Shown in pieces: positions 26,234 to 39,069 of a stretch of DNA of 64,000 nucleotides. The notes beneath the pieces were generated by a model. That model saw only the letters and a list, made by a program, of their open reading frames with translations, was not told where the DNA came from and searched no databases. The translations under genes and the position numbers were made by a program. Within the stretch, counting starts at the first letter, position 1. Each line of letters starts with the position of its first letter. The DNA is taken from positions 364,111 through 428,110 of the forward strand of contig NQMI01000009.1 of the NCBI GenBank assembly GCA_002270565.1. The letters run 5' to 3'. This DNA is from Stenocarpella maydis (lineage: Eukaryota; Ascomycota; Sordariomycetes; Diaporthales; Diaporthaceae).

Positions 26234-28663
26234 GCTCTAAAGTAAAAGGCTTAAGATTCCTAATATATTTGGGCCGTTCCTTATATATAATGCTTTATTG
26301 ATTTTGCATGCTGCATTAATTCTCCTGATCTCCTTTATTACCTTTTGTACTGCCTTAGCTCTCCTTAGAGTAGATAGCGTAGGGGTAGAGTCTTTCATTA
26401 CATATAGGTATACTTTAAATACTAGGAGAGTTAGCATGAGGCCATCCGGGCCAACTGTATTATTAACTACTGCAAAGCTTGTCTGTAGTATGGCTTCCTT
26501 AGTAAATATAGTTAATAACTCAGCATATAAGATATTAAAAGCCCTATATAAAGGAGTATAATATCACTCTACTTTGCTAATTAACCAATATACTTCTGCA
26601 GGTATCTATTTACATGTAATCCCTATAATATATGCTATACTCTTAAACTTGCTAAAAGTAAAGTTAGTCCCTGCATTAGATATAAGGTAGTCCAGGGGAC
26701 CCATATATATATTAATCCAGCAACTTTATAGGGCTTCCTATGTGTCTTTAGTAGAAAAAGAAGGTAAGAATTATCCGGCTTAAAAGGAAGTAGCTAAGTT
26801 AACAATGTGTAGTACAGGAAGGCCTATCAAGTATATTATATCTACAATAACCTTATAGTTAAAGTTAACATCATTACAGAGGTTGAACTTAAATCTTTAG
26901 GGCGTAGGAGAGTACATTTAGCAATAGTGATAGAATTTAGTAATAGCCTCTAATGCTAAGGAATTAATATTGTAGCCCGCGCCTGTTAATAATCGGGAAA
27001 GATAATTAATAGATGGGTGCCCAAATTATCTATATAGCCGCTATAGTTTAACTTCTATAAGGAAGAGAATAAGGGTATTATTATCCTTATTAATATTCAT
27101 GAGGAACCATAGGTATCCCCACTTTCAAGTGATAGGAAATGTCTTCTTATGCTGCTAATTTGGCTTATATTATATAACTTTATTGGTTATATTTCGCATA
27201 AAGAGTGAGTGCACATTTATATCTTGCATATATAAGAGGAAGGGGGTTGCTATCTTCATTATATAGAATATTAAGTTGCTGGCTGCTGTATTAACTATAG
27301 TTGCTCCTATTGACTGTAGTAGTTTTCCTAGTCTGAAGTGAACTGATGCTTCGCCTGTGCAAGACTTATCAAGAGCAATAAGTAATAGTTACTGCAGAGC
27401 AGTATATTGGTTATACCCAGCAGTGGAATAATTAGCTACACCGGTATCCAGAAGGATCCCCTGGAAGCGCTAGCGCAAGTAGTTGTCTATTATGAAGACT
27501 TCCTTAATATTGCTGGCTTCCTCATCAGCTTTATTATTACTGCTGCTAACGTTATTCTCATTAGTCATAGAGCTAGGGCCATCCTGGTCCTCCTCATTAT
27601 TATTAATACTAAAGGTATAGAGGAAAGCTTGGTCTACCAGCTATATATAGTTTTCTCAAGCTTTAATATCACTAATAAACATGCTAATACTCTCTTAATT
27701 ATTACCCTTATAGTTAATGCCCTTATAGTTAATAAGGAACGCATGAAATTTATTATCTAAAGGGGGTTAGTTTATAGCGCTATATATATTTATATATATA
27801 CCTTTAGCCCTTTAGCGCTCTTTAAAAGAGTAATTTAATAACTAGTATCCTTCCTTCTAGCAAATAAAGTATTTCTTCTTATATAGGGGACTATTTCTAT
27901 TATTCCTTTTATAAAGGCGGTTGCATCCTCTAAAGAGCAGCCGGAAGTTGCTTAGGGATGGTAATTGCCTTATCCCAAGGGATATTACCTATATGTAGAA
28001 TTCTTTAGGTAGTTGCCTCTATGCTACCAGTCGTTATTATACCAGCGGTTAAGATAGAACTAGTTACTATTAAGGTACTGCTTATCATCTTGTTCTTCAT
28101 CCTTATTATAGTTACTATCCTGTCCATTATCATTACCTTGCCCTATATTATATGACTGAGAGGGGCGTTAAGGCCCTAATGATGTAGCATAACAATAAAG
28201 TATATCACACACTTCATTAGTAGTAACTAGGGCTATTAGCTTAATAAAGTAGAACTCAGGTATACTATATATAGCACGGATGAGGTTGTCACGTAGTAGT
28301 TTGTCTCTTAGTGCTTCTTTATAGCTAAGTATTTGGAAATATTACTTCATATTTTTAATCAAGATTTCTACTATTTCTAATAAGGTTTTGCCCTTATTCT
28401 TCTGCTGTATTAATGTAAAAGTAGTAGTATTCCATATTATTAAATATACTTGTTATCTGCTATCTATATTAAATTATTGCTTAAGTTTGGCATATACTAT
28501 AGCAAAGGTATTCTTATTTATAATTAACTATATATAAAAATCCTTAGCTTTACCCTTTAATATCACGGATAATGCTGCCCGGAAGTAAGTTGGGTATAGG
28601 TGGTTGTTTTTACAGACGTTATAAAAGAGATAGATTTTATTATTAAGTATTTTATCTATTGCT

Positions 28664-29106
28664 TGTTATAGGCCAACACACATTGGCGGCTGACTACCGC
28701 AGAAGACAACCCCGCAGGTCGGAAGTAACCCCCAAAAGGAGCGCCCCGCTTGATCTGATCAGCAACGCTACCTTATCAGGGTTAGGGTCAGGGACCCACC
28801 ACAATTGATAGAATCAGTATTGATTCCATCAAGCAACACTCAATCAACAGGATCATCATTAATACTATTGATAACGGATAAAGAGTCAGAATATATAAGG
28901 ATATAGTTATCACCACATTAGATAGCTTTCATAGGATAGACTCTTCAGTCATCAATCTAAGTATTCAATATTAATATTAAATAGCCTTACAACTAGTAAT
29001 CATTATTAGTCAATAATATTGCTTAATAACTACCTAATAATATATTCCAAACATAAACCCTTAATCTTTTAGGTTTAATATACTTGGAAACCCTTTAATC
29101 ATTACA
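28664..29106 (+). repeat. 5' LTR of gypsy-C
   Basis: 443 bp, TGTTATAGGCCAAC to ATCATTACA-type end (here ATTACA). It contains TCAGGGTTAGGGTCAGGG at 28,776-28,793, the less mutated form of the telomere-like motif in the 3' LTR. Confidence 0.9.
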
Positions 29107-32100
29107 TTTTAATAACTCTTATTTATATATTACTATACGGACTTTAAGCAATATTATATACGGAACCCTTTATAATATCAGACTCTAGAATAACCACCCC
29201 TACCCGCAACCTTCTCTACAAGCTGGATAAACTTGCTAATAATGAGGCTATGGACCCCTATATCTAGAAACTAGTTAATAAGGTTGGGTAGTTATGCCTC
29301 CTTATAAAAGGTTAAGCTTAATGCAATGCAGAAGTTGAATAGCTTCAACAAGAGATCACTACTCTCTAAGCCAGAGCCAATATTATTAATACCCTAATTC
29401 AAATAAAGGAACATATTAAGCTCAACACTTCAGCCCTCTATAATGGAACTACTAAATAACTTCAGGCATACGTAATATAGGTTAGGGCCTATTAGCGCTT
29501 CTATGGGCTAGATATACAGCCTAGCGGAAAAAGGGTTATATATGCATTCTCTTTTCTTAAAGAACAAGCCTTAGCTTGGTTTAAACCCTACCTAACCGAC
29601 TTTATTAATACAGAATCATTTGAAGCCTATAAGCTTGAAATATAATAGATTTTCAGCAGCTATAAAGGCTATAAGGATGCCCTCAGGTCCCTATTTCAGG
29701 ACCTAAATGAAGAATGGCAGGCAAAAAGGGACCTAACAAATTACAAATAGCATAGTTTAGCAATTAACTATATAGCAGAATTCCAGCGAATCTATACTAA
29801 AATCAACTATACCAATAATATAAAGAAATTCATATTTTATTATAGATTAAAGAATAAAGTAAAGAATGAACTCAGTAAAGTTATAAACCAACCCAATAAT
29901 TTTCTATACTGTATAGAAATAGCTATTTAGATTAACAATAGCCTCTATAAACAATACTTAAAAAAGAAAGGATGAACTTCTAAATAAACTATATTCCATA
30001 AGTATAAATCCAATACGGGAAAGAAGTATCAGAAGCCAAGCACCTAGTAGGGGCAGCATATAGGCCCCATAGAGCTAGATATTGCCCAACATAAGAATAA
30101 GAAAAGCATTAAGTACTATAACTATAATAAGATGGGATACTTTGCTTTGGAATGCAGGGCTCTAAAGAAAAACAGGGACTAGAAGTTAATACCTAAAGGA
30201 ACCTAATAAGCTAATAAAGCTACTTATCAAGCTAATGTAGCCGCCTACAGCATATAAGAACCACCTAGGTCCAAACTACAATGGGAACTTGCAAATAAGT
30301 ACTATATCTATAGAACAAATATATATAACCAATATTAAATATATCTAGATTAAGACCTAGATAAAGAATATAATTTCTATAACCCTAATAAAGAAGACCT
30401 TTATAATAGTTTATACTTCTTATAATATACTAAGTCCTAGTATAAGAAATATTAGAAAGATAAGGTATAATAGTAGCCTATCCTACTAATAAAGAATCTC
30501 CAGAAGCCTAGAATAACATATGCATCACTTAATTAGATAGCTTGCTTTAATAACAGCTATACTACTTACCGCAGTAATAAGGAAGCCACTGGATAGTTTC
30601 CTAAGAATGCTTTAGGAAAGCAGGGAAGAACTCTAGCAGTAGGAAATAGGGAGGAACTCCTGCAAATTAACTTCAGAATGGAAGGAAAACCTATCCCTTA
30701 GGCCATACTTGCGCTATAAGCCTAATGGAAGGAACCGCAAGACTACCTAGAACAAGCGCCCCTTCTAGCCCTAAGAACTAACATTATAGCGGTTATAATT
30801 ACAGGAAGACCTTTTAAAGAAACTACAGGATAATTTACCTAAGAATACAAGAGACTAGGAGATACAGGACGCACGTGCCTAACACATAATAGGCATAAGG
30901 ACATCTCCTAGGTATCATATATCTATAATAGATGCAAGGAATACATAAGGGAAAAAACTAAGTACAACTGGTTTCCTTAATGATATCTAGGCAAGAATAT
31001 CAAACACATATATAAGCACAATAATTTCAAGAACTAGCACCTATACTAGAAATATAATAAGACAGGATGCACTCTAATAAGGCTGGACTCCTGTACACCC
31101 TTGGAATGCCTATAAAACCCTAACGGATGAGCAGATTGTAATGAACCAATCTGCAAGGTGTACATGCTTAACAAGGCTCAAGATTAGCATCTACTAAGAT
31201 AGCAGGGGCTGTTACTTAAAAATCCAATAATAAGGGAATAGGAGTATAGCATATAACAACTAGTTAATAACTTATAAGAATCACAAGATATCATAAGGCG
31301 AAACCTTAAAAGCATCAAGAAGGTCCTAGCAGCAGATAAACAGTTAAAAAACTAGGAGGGCTATCTATAAAACCTTAAATAGCAACCAACTATATCATAA
31401 GGTACTTATGTGCAATAATAAGCAACTATAGCCACCTAACGGTTTAGATTGAGCTAGGAGTCCACATATGCTCAGCACTCATTAACAGTAAGGCACAAGG
31501 GAATTTTATATCCCTAAAGGTAGTAAATAGATACTATCTATTATAGCATAAGAAAAGGGAACCCTATAGACTTAATATAGTAGATGGAACTAAAGTATCT
31601 TATAGTAATAGAGTTATTAATATGGAAACTAATCCCCTCCTAGTTTGAATTTATAACCATATGGAATCACTATTATTTAATATTACTAAGATAGCAAATC
31701 ATTAGTTAATCTTAGGAATACCTTAGTTAAGAAAGAATAACCCCTGAATCAATTAGACTACTAGTTAGATCTTTTAGGATAATGCTATTCTTTAGAAGAG
31801 GGTTATAATTAACGGCAAGGGAAGGAGTTATATTACTAAGGATAGCGAATAGGTGATGCACTCAAATGAACCTATAGATACCTCTAGGAGCGGATAGAAG
31901 GCCTGACTCCAGGAAGGCAGAGAAGGATTAGGCCACTTAAGCGCCTTACAAAAGGACCGAAGCCAATCAGGAAATCATTACTCTAATACAACCAGTTAGC
32001 ACACAACACAGGAAACACAACAATACCTCCTTTACCTAAGAGAAGAAAAAGAAGGGGATAAGACCAACAGACTAGTACGAATACTAAAAGACTATCACGA

Positions 32101-35034
32101 ATTCAAGGAAGTATTCCAGAAATAACTTAACACTATATTACTACAATATATGCAATAGGACCATAAAATACCATTGAAACCTAGAATAACACCCTAATTC
32201 AAGCCCATCTACAGACTTAATGAAAAATAACTCAAAGCACTCAGGGAATACCTTAATGAAAACCTCCAGAAGGGATTCATCAGGCCATCACAATCACCAG
32301 CAGGATACCCAATCCTCTTTATACTAAAGAAGAATAGCAAGCTATAACTTTACATTAACTACTAATAATTAAATAACATCACAATTAAAAACTAATACCC
32401 TCTCCCACTTATTAAGGAACTATAGGATTAACTCAGAGGAGCAAAATAGTTTACAACACTTAACTTAAAGCACAAATATAACCTCATCCAAATAAAGGAA
32501 GGAGAAGAATGGAAGATAGCATTCAGGACACACTATAGATATTATAAGATAATAATTATACCTTTTGGATTAATTAATGCACCTATATTATTTTAGGAAA
32601 TAATTAACTAAGTCCTAAGCAAATACCTTGATATCTTTATTATCACCTACTTAGATAACATTCTTATCTTCTTAGAAAACCTTAATGATTACAAAAGATA
32701 TATCAAAAAGATCCTCCAAAAACTTTAGAATACTAATCTCCTAGTGAAATTAGAAAAATGCAACTAGCATATATAAAAAGTTAACTACCTTAGATATATA
32801 ATTAAACCAGGGAAAATTAAGATATAAGAAGGAAAGGTTAAAGCAATTAAGAAATAGCCAACCCCTGTAAACATCAAGGATGTTAGGGCATTCCTTGGAT
32901 ATACTAACTTCTATTGATAGTTTATTACATAATATAGCGATATCGTGAAACCATTAACAGACCTCATTAAGAAGGATTATCCCTTTAGATGGATAGATAC
33001 TAAATAATAAGCTTTCTAGATACTCAAGGATAAGGTTATAGAAGACCCCGTACTTAAGAAAGCAGACCTAGAGAAGGAATTCAAAATCTATACAAACGCC
33101 TTAAATAACGCTATATGCGGAGAACTTACTCAAAAAGACAACCAAGGGAGGATACGCATCATTACAAACTTTAGTAAGAAGTTCAACAGACCAGAAACCC
33201 GATATACTACACCAGATAAAGAATTTATAGCTATAGTATATACATTCTAGAAATAGTAGCACTACCTCATAGGAGCCAAAAAGCAGATCAAACTCTATAT
33301 AGATTATAAGAACCTTACAACCTTTATAATAACTAAAACTCTCAACAAACAGTAAGTTAGATATATAGAGTTCTTATTATAATTTAACATTAAGGTTATC
33401 TATATAAATAGAGTTAAAAATGCAAGGGTAGATATACTGAGTCAAAGACCCAACCATTAGGACAAGGATTCATCTACAGAATGGATAGTATTTAGGACCC
33501 AAGAAGACGAAAGCCTCATTCTCAACCGCAAGCTTAACGCTATAATTAGGGTTAACTTCCAAATCAGAAAAACCCCTGCCAATCTAAAAAAACAAGATGA
33601 GTTAATCACAGAAATATATAAAGCACTAGCATATAGCCACTAAGGTGTTATAGCAACAATCAAAAGGATTCAGTAAAATTACCAGATCCCCAACCTTAGG
33701 AGGAAGGTTTAAGATATTATTAGCAAATGCAACTCCTGCAATAAAAACAAGGCCTCCAGATATAAACCGTATGAACTATTAAAACCCCTGCCAGTACTTA
33801 TGGCTATATGGTCATCTATTAGCCTGGACTTCATTATTAAGTTACCTCTCTTATAAGAACCCTTAACTAGAGTATATTACAATAGTATTCTGGTAGTAGT
33901 TTATAGACTGAGTAAGTATACATACTTTATACCATATAAGGAAGCTAGCACTATAAAAGAACTTATATATATATTCTTATAAATCATTATAAGCAATTAT
34001 GGAATGCTATATAAGATTATCTTAGATAGAGATAAGCTCTTTATATTAAACTTTTGGAAGTTACTAATGAAGCAACTTGAAGCAAAGTCCAAGCTCTTAA
34101 TAACAGTATATCTATAAACAGATAGATAAATAAAACGAATCAACTAGATTATAAAATAATACCTCTAATATTATATTAACTAATTATAAGATAATTAGGT
34201 TAAACTGCTACCACTAGCATAGTTTGCCTATAACAGCGCAACTACCAGCACGACTAAGCAGTTACCTTTCTTTACACTTTATGGATACAAACCATAGGCA
34301 TACTATAAATCACTACCAAACAACACCCCAGTAGAATTAGTAGAATAAAAAGTAATATAAATTAGATAAATCCAGAAGAATATCTAAGCAGAACTTTCTT
34401 TTATATAAGAATGAATATTGAAATACGTAAATTAGAAAAGAATTAAAAGACCAATTCTTAAGGAGGGAGATAAGGTCTACCTCCTTTACTAGAATATTAA
34501 AACCAAGCAACCTAGCAAAAAGCTTAACTATAAGAAAATCAGCCCCTTTAAAATTTCAAGAAAACTTTTAAATACCAACTATAAACTCTTACTACCCAAG
34601 GGAATAAAATAACACCCAGTCTTTTACATCTTACTCTTAGAACTAGCACCCAAGAATACAAAACTTAAAATATAAATTAAAACACTTAATAAATACAATA
34701 AGGAATATGAAGTAGAAAACATTATAGACTTAAAATAGTACTAAGGGATAACGGAGTACCTTATTAAGTGGAAAGGCTATAACTCTAGCGAAAATATATA
34801 AGAACCAGCCCAAAACTTAACCTACTGCTATAATAAACTCAAGAAGTACTATGTGCAGACTACCACAGAATAATCCCAGAAATCAGGAACGCGGCCTAAA
34901 AACCCCACACACAATGAGCTATAACGAACTAACATTATAATGAAACCATATAACAAACCCCAGACTTTGCGGCTAAAACAGGGAAAACAACTAACAAGAG
35001 ACTAGTTACAATAAGAATAACCAGAAGCCAGAAC

Positions 35035-35690
35035 CAGTTAGATAACAGCGCATTTCCTTCACTACCCTCATTACCAGTACCCACAAATTTGGACCAATTG
35101 GTACCATCACCCATTAGGGAACTCCAGTTAAAAACTCCCACTTTACCCTTAGAATGCAACCATACCTCCTATGCCACCATCCTACCAGCCTCCTTAGTAG
35201 AACTTTAGCGAACAACCTTAGCAGACTACTTAGCAATCTGCCTCCGCTCTACTTCAGCCTCCTCTTTCTCCACTCACTCTAACTCCTCCACATTATTAAT
35301 GCCCTAATAAACCATACATATTATCTTCTTATATTATAACTGCTTCTGCTTGCAAAGGTATAGAATTCTTGTATTTAGCCATTAGGCCTCCTCCTCTATA
35401 GCCTCTAGCTCTTTCTTTAATCAATAATATATTAGGGTAACCTTGTTCAACTAACTAGAAGTAAGACCTTAGATGTTACAATTAGATAAATTAAGGCAAA
35501 CACAGGTCCAATAGCAAACGGATTCTAAATCTGCAACCTTGTAGTCCTTAGCCAGATTATGCTCTTCATAATAAGAATAAGGCATAGGAATAACGCTGCC
35601 CTTTAAGGTAATAGCGAAAAGAAGGGTAGCCTTATGCTTAGTAATGGAAAAGGACTTTGCAGGATAAGACTTAGTAACCCTACCCAATAT
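35035..35690 (-). pseudogene. Antisense accessory ORF of gypsy-C (Cys cluster plus coiled coil)
   Basis: The minus strand reads an interrupted protein beginning near 35,687 (RVTKSYPAKSFSITKHK), with a Cys-containing block CVCLNLSNCN preceded by residues that look like mutated Arg/Cys codons. A Glu/Lys-rich coiled-coil segment follows (INNVEELEWVEKEEAEVE) and then a C-terminus with HSKGKVGVFNWSS and FVGTGNEGSEGN. The coiled-coil and C-terminal blocks recur at 14,258-14,635, and the C-terminus recurs at 5,330-5,410, always antisense to pol at the same place in the element. From memory, this pattern resembles hypothetical fungal proteins with a CxxCxRxGxxC-like cluster. No function can be assigned. 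Confidence 0.6.
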
Positions 35691-35781
35691 AATAAATTAG
35701 GAAGGAGTAAATAAGAATGCGGATAAGCAAAAATAACTTATAGAATACTTTTGAGGATAAAAGAAGTAAGGAAGGAGATAG

Positions 35782-36224
35782 TATTATGTGCTAATATATA
35801 TTAGCGGCTGACTACTGCAGAAGATAACCCTGCAGATTGGAAGTAACCCCTAAAAGAAGCGCCCCACCTGATCTAATTAGTAACGCTACCTTATTAGGGT
35901 TAGGGTTAGGGACCCACCACAATCGATGGAATTAGTGTTGATTCCATCAAGCAACACTCAATCAATAGGATCATCATTAATACTATTGATAACGGATGAA
36001 GAGTCAGAATATATAAGGATATAATTATCACCGCATTAGATAGCTTTTATAGGATAGACTCTTTAGTTATCAATCTAAGTATTCAATCCCGACATTGGAT
36101 AGCCTCACAGCTAGTAATCATTATTAATCAACAATATTACTTAACAACCGCCTAATAACGTATTCCGAATATAAACCCTTGATCTTTCAGGTTTAACGTA
36201 CTCGGAAACCCTTTGATCATTACA
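35782..36224 (+). repeat. 3' LTR of gypsy-C
   Basis: 443 bp, the same length as the 5' LTR. The first base pair context is degraded (TATTATG for TGTTATA). Differences from the 5' LTR are mainly C/T and G/A transitions, so the apparent divergence reflects RIP and cannot be used directly as a clock. Confidence 0.9.
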
Positions 36225-36353
36225 TTGCTCTAGTAAATTTCTTATTATTTAAGTAGTGCTTAGCTATATTAGCAGATATGCCCTTCTCTAGTGGTGTAGC
36301 ATATAGCTATTATGGAGGGATTATAGCATGCTTCTCATAGGCAGCTCGGAATT
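36225..36353 (-). mobile_element. Copia-1, right remainder
   Basis: This continues the copia sequence that stops at 28,663, after one copy of the TTGCT duplication. It matches 37,431-37,560 in copia-2. It ends at the N at 36,354, where the sequence jumps back to the protease region of a second copy. Confidence 0.75.
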
Positions 36354-36354
36354 N
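36354..36354. other. Single N at junction of two copia copies
   Basis: Left of the N is the gag-side sequence of copia-1; right of it is sequence homologous to about 27,569 onwards. Colinearity breaks exactly at the N, so this is a likely assembly join. Confidence 0.75.
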
Positions 36355-39040
36355 GGAGCTAGGGCTATCCTGGTCCTCCTTATTATTATTAATACTAAAG
36401 GTATAAAGGAAAGCTTAGTCTACTAGCTATATATAGTTTTCTTAGGCTTTAGTATTACTAATAAACATGCTAGTACTCTCCTAATTATTACCCTTATAGT
36501 TAATAAGGAATAAATAAAATTTGTTATCTAAAGGGGGTTGGTTTATAGCGCTATATATATTTATATATATACCTTTAGCCCTCTAGCACTCTTCAAAAGA
36601 GTAATTTAATAACTAGTATCCTTCCTTCTAGTAAATAAAGTATTTCTTCTTATATAGGGGACTATTTCTATTATTTCTTCTGTAGGGGCGGTTGCATCCT
36701 CTAAAGAGCGGCCGGAAGTTGCCTTAGGGATAGTAATTGCCTTATCCTGGGGGATATCGCTCATGCATAGAGTTCTTTAGGTAGTTGCCTCTATATTATC
36801 AATTATTATTATACTAGCGGTTAAGATAGAACTAGTTACTATCAAGGTACTGCTCATTATCTTATTCTTTATTCTTATTATAGTCACTATCCTGTCCATC
36901 GTTATTACCTTGCCCTATAGTGTATAACTGGGAGGGGCGTTAAGGCCCTAATGATATAGCATAATGATGGAGTATATTATACACTTTATTGGTAGTAGCC
37001 AGGGCTATTAGCTTAATAAAGTAGAACTCAGGTATATTATATATAGTATAAATGAGGCTGTTATATAGTGGTTTGTCTCCTAGTGCTTCTTTATAGCTAA
37101 GTATTTAGGAGTATTGCTTTATGTTTTTAATTAAGATTTCCACTATTTCTAATAAAGTTTTACCCTCATTCTTCTGCTATATTAATGCAAAAGTAGTAGT
37201 ATTTCATATTATTAAATATACTTATTATCTACTCTCTATATTAAATTATTGCTTAAGTTTAGCATATGCTATAGCAAAGGTATCCTTATTTATAATTAAC
37301 TATATATAAAAATCCTTGGCTTTACCCTTTAATATTATAAGTAATGCTGCCCGGAAGTAAGTTAGGTATAGGTAGTTGTTTTTGCAAACATTGTAAAAGA
37401 GATAGATTTTATCATCAAGTACTTCATCTATTGCTCTAGTGAATTTCTTATCATCTAAGTAGTACTTGGCTATATTAGCAGATATGCCCTTCTCTAGTAG
37501 TATAATATGTAGCTATTGCGGAGGGATTATGGCGTGCTTCTCATAGGTAGCTTAGAATTCCTCCCACTTGAGTATTAATCCATAGCCATTAGAAGTCTCA
37601 TAGTTGTACATGCCCTATAGCTGATAGGATGGGGACTGAGATCTAGGTATAGCTGGGGCAGTAAGTTGTAATATAGGTTTATAAGTATTTAGGCCTATCC
37701 CTCTATTGCTACTTAGTGCTGGTTGGCATTCTTTAAATGATAGATTATTATTAAAGGGGATATAATTATAATATCTCTTTAATTATATTATCTATTAGTA
37801 CTAGTGTTATATGGATGCTGGGGCTTGTAATAGGGAATTTGTTTTTAATAGTTCTATAAAGGCCTTTATATTATTATTAACCCATAGGTATATTCCCTTA
37901 CTTTATAGTGTCTTCTTAAGGGTAGTAAGGATATTATAATGGATTGCTCTAAATGTTTACTCTTTCCAGTTTCTAAAGTTATCCTTAAAGTTAATATAGA
38001 CTTTCTAGCTAGTATGCCTTGCATATACTTGATGGCATGCTTATATATAGGTATTAAGATAGATTGTGTGTGGTCTTGGGTTACTTAGAGTATCTGGATT
38101 TAGGTCTACCTCCTATAGACTAGGGTTAAGGCTTATTTTAGTAGTAGCCTCCCTAAGTAATATATCCTTAATTATATCTAATAAGTTGATAGGGTTAAGA
38201 CTAATAGTGACTGTTAGTACGGCTGTTAATGCTGATAGCATAGGGGTATTATCTTTATTATAGGGGTTTATTATTATGATATGCGGATTATATGGTTGAT
38301 ATATGGTATTATAGTAAAGAATAAGGGTGTGCTGGGGTAAAGTAGGGGTAAAAAAGATGGTGATAAGGGGTAGTAAGTATATAGGGGTAAGCTGTTAGCA
38401 GGGGTAGTAAAGATGTGCTGGCTGGTAAGATTAACCTCGGCTGGTATAGCTGATTGCTAAGGGGATTGCTGGGGTAGTTACCAATGGGTGCTAAAGTAGT
38501 AATATCTCTAGTGTTATCTTTAAGAATAGCTATAGGTTGGCAACATTATGCAGCCTTATACATTCCACGGTTGCTTTCCAATAATACTTAGGGCATGGTG
38601 AACGAGCATGAGATAAAGGTAGAGTATAGCGTTATGCATATAGAGCCCTCTTCTTCTCACAATAGGTAGTAATAATATTGCTGAAGACCATTAGAGTATC
38701 TTTAAGGAGTGATGCTGTTAGTACCGTTAGCATAGCTACTATTAAAGCAGTAATGATCTATCTCTTTAATCCTTGCTAATCTGTGGTTGCCCTTGCAACT
38801 ACTAATCAATATTGGATGGGTCACGTATTGCAATACGAGTGGGGTGTTGTTCTTATATTTCTCTCTGTCTTTCGAGTAGTGGGTGCAGTGGGCGTAGCCC
38901 GCCAGCTATCTCGGGTCTATATAGTGGGTGGTAGTTGCTTAGTAAGCAACTACGCCCTCTGGCTACAGTACGGTGGCTGTAGCGATAGCCCACCAATGTG
39001 CTGTTGCACACTACTATTGCCACATATGAACAAGATGACG
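36355..39040 (-). mobile_element. RIP-degraded Ty1/copia-type retrotransposon, copy 2 (LTR, gag, protease start)
   Basis: 36,355-37,430 repeats 27,569-28,663 with nearly all differences being transitions plus a short indel near 36,507, so it is an independent genomic copy. The gag side continues to about 38,770. The uninterrupted version of the gypsy-C insertion site (single TTGCT at 37,431-37,435) is present here. The right end is a more GC-rich segment that looks like the 5' LTR. The element is cut in the protease region by the N at 36,354. Confidence 0.7.
38783..39035 (-). repeat. Putative 5' LTR of copia-2
   Basis: On the minus strand this segment begins around TGTTCATATGTGG, contains a TATA-like TATATAGACC and several hairpins, and ends near GGGCAACCACA, just before the AT-rich gag leader. 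It is much less mutated than the body. The boundaries are estimates because no second copy is present. Confidence 0.45.
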
Positions 39041-39069
39041 GTCATGCAGATTTTTGTGTGGGTCTAACC

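Larger units (their letters stand above)
25571..28663 (-). mobile_element. RIP-degraded Ty1/copia-type retrotransposon, copy 1 (left part)
   Basis: Minus-strand coding order can be followed from right to left. A zinc-knuckle-like block CxKEGCxS (degraded to KYFIC-KEGY) lies near 27,825-27,885. A retroviral-type aspartic protease has its DTG codons at 27,440-27,448 in the context LLDTGVANYSTAG. The integrase C-terminal block lies near 26,240-26,440 (STLRRAKAVQKVIKEIR, RNGPNILG), and an integrase SH3-like GPYKLL block lies left of the solo LTR (about 25,600). The element is interrupted by the X solo LTR (25,668-26,233) and by gypsy-C; its gag side resumes at 36,225-36,353. RT and RNase H are missing beyond 25,571. 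Confidence 0.75.
28664..36224 (+). mobile_element. Full-length RIP-degraded Ty3/gypsy chromodomain retrotransposon, copy C
   Basis: 7.56 kb, with 443-bp LTRs at both ends and a perfect TTGCT duplication (28,659-28,663 and 36,225-36,229). In order: gag from about 29,160 (with ALAWFKPYLTDFIN near 29,570-29,615), CCHC knuckle near 30,110-30,155, protease near 31,475-31,507 (LINSKAQGNF, the active-site Asp read as Asn), RT with degraded YLDD box at about 32,645-32,670, RNase H, integrase near 33,600-34,050 (LDFIIKLP, DRDKLF), and chromodomain 34,700-34,835 ([13 protein letters not shown]). A polypurine stretch (AAGTAAGGAAGGAGATA) directly precedes the 3' LTR. An antisense ORF lies between chromodomain and 3' LTR. 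The many stops show that it is inactive. Confidence 0.92.

Noticed and set aside
27407..27760. 117-codon plus-strand frame
   Set aside because: It is the antisense shadow of the copia protease region, whose DTG codons lie on the minus strand at 27,440-27,448.
34935..35034. Hydrophobic C-terminal extension of the antisense ORF in gypsy-C
   Set aside because: The related copy at 14,635 ends with a stop at about this point, so read-through into the hydrophobic stretch is probably caused by mutation of the stop or by a frameshift.
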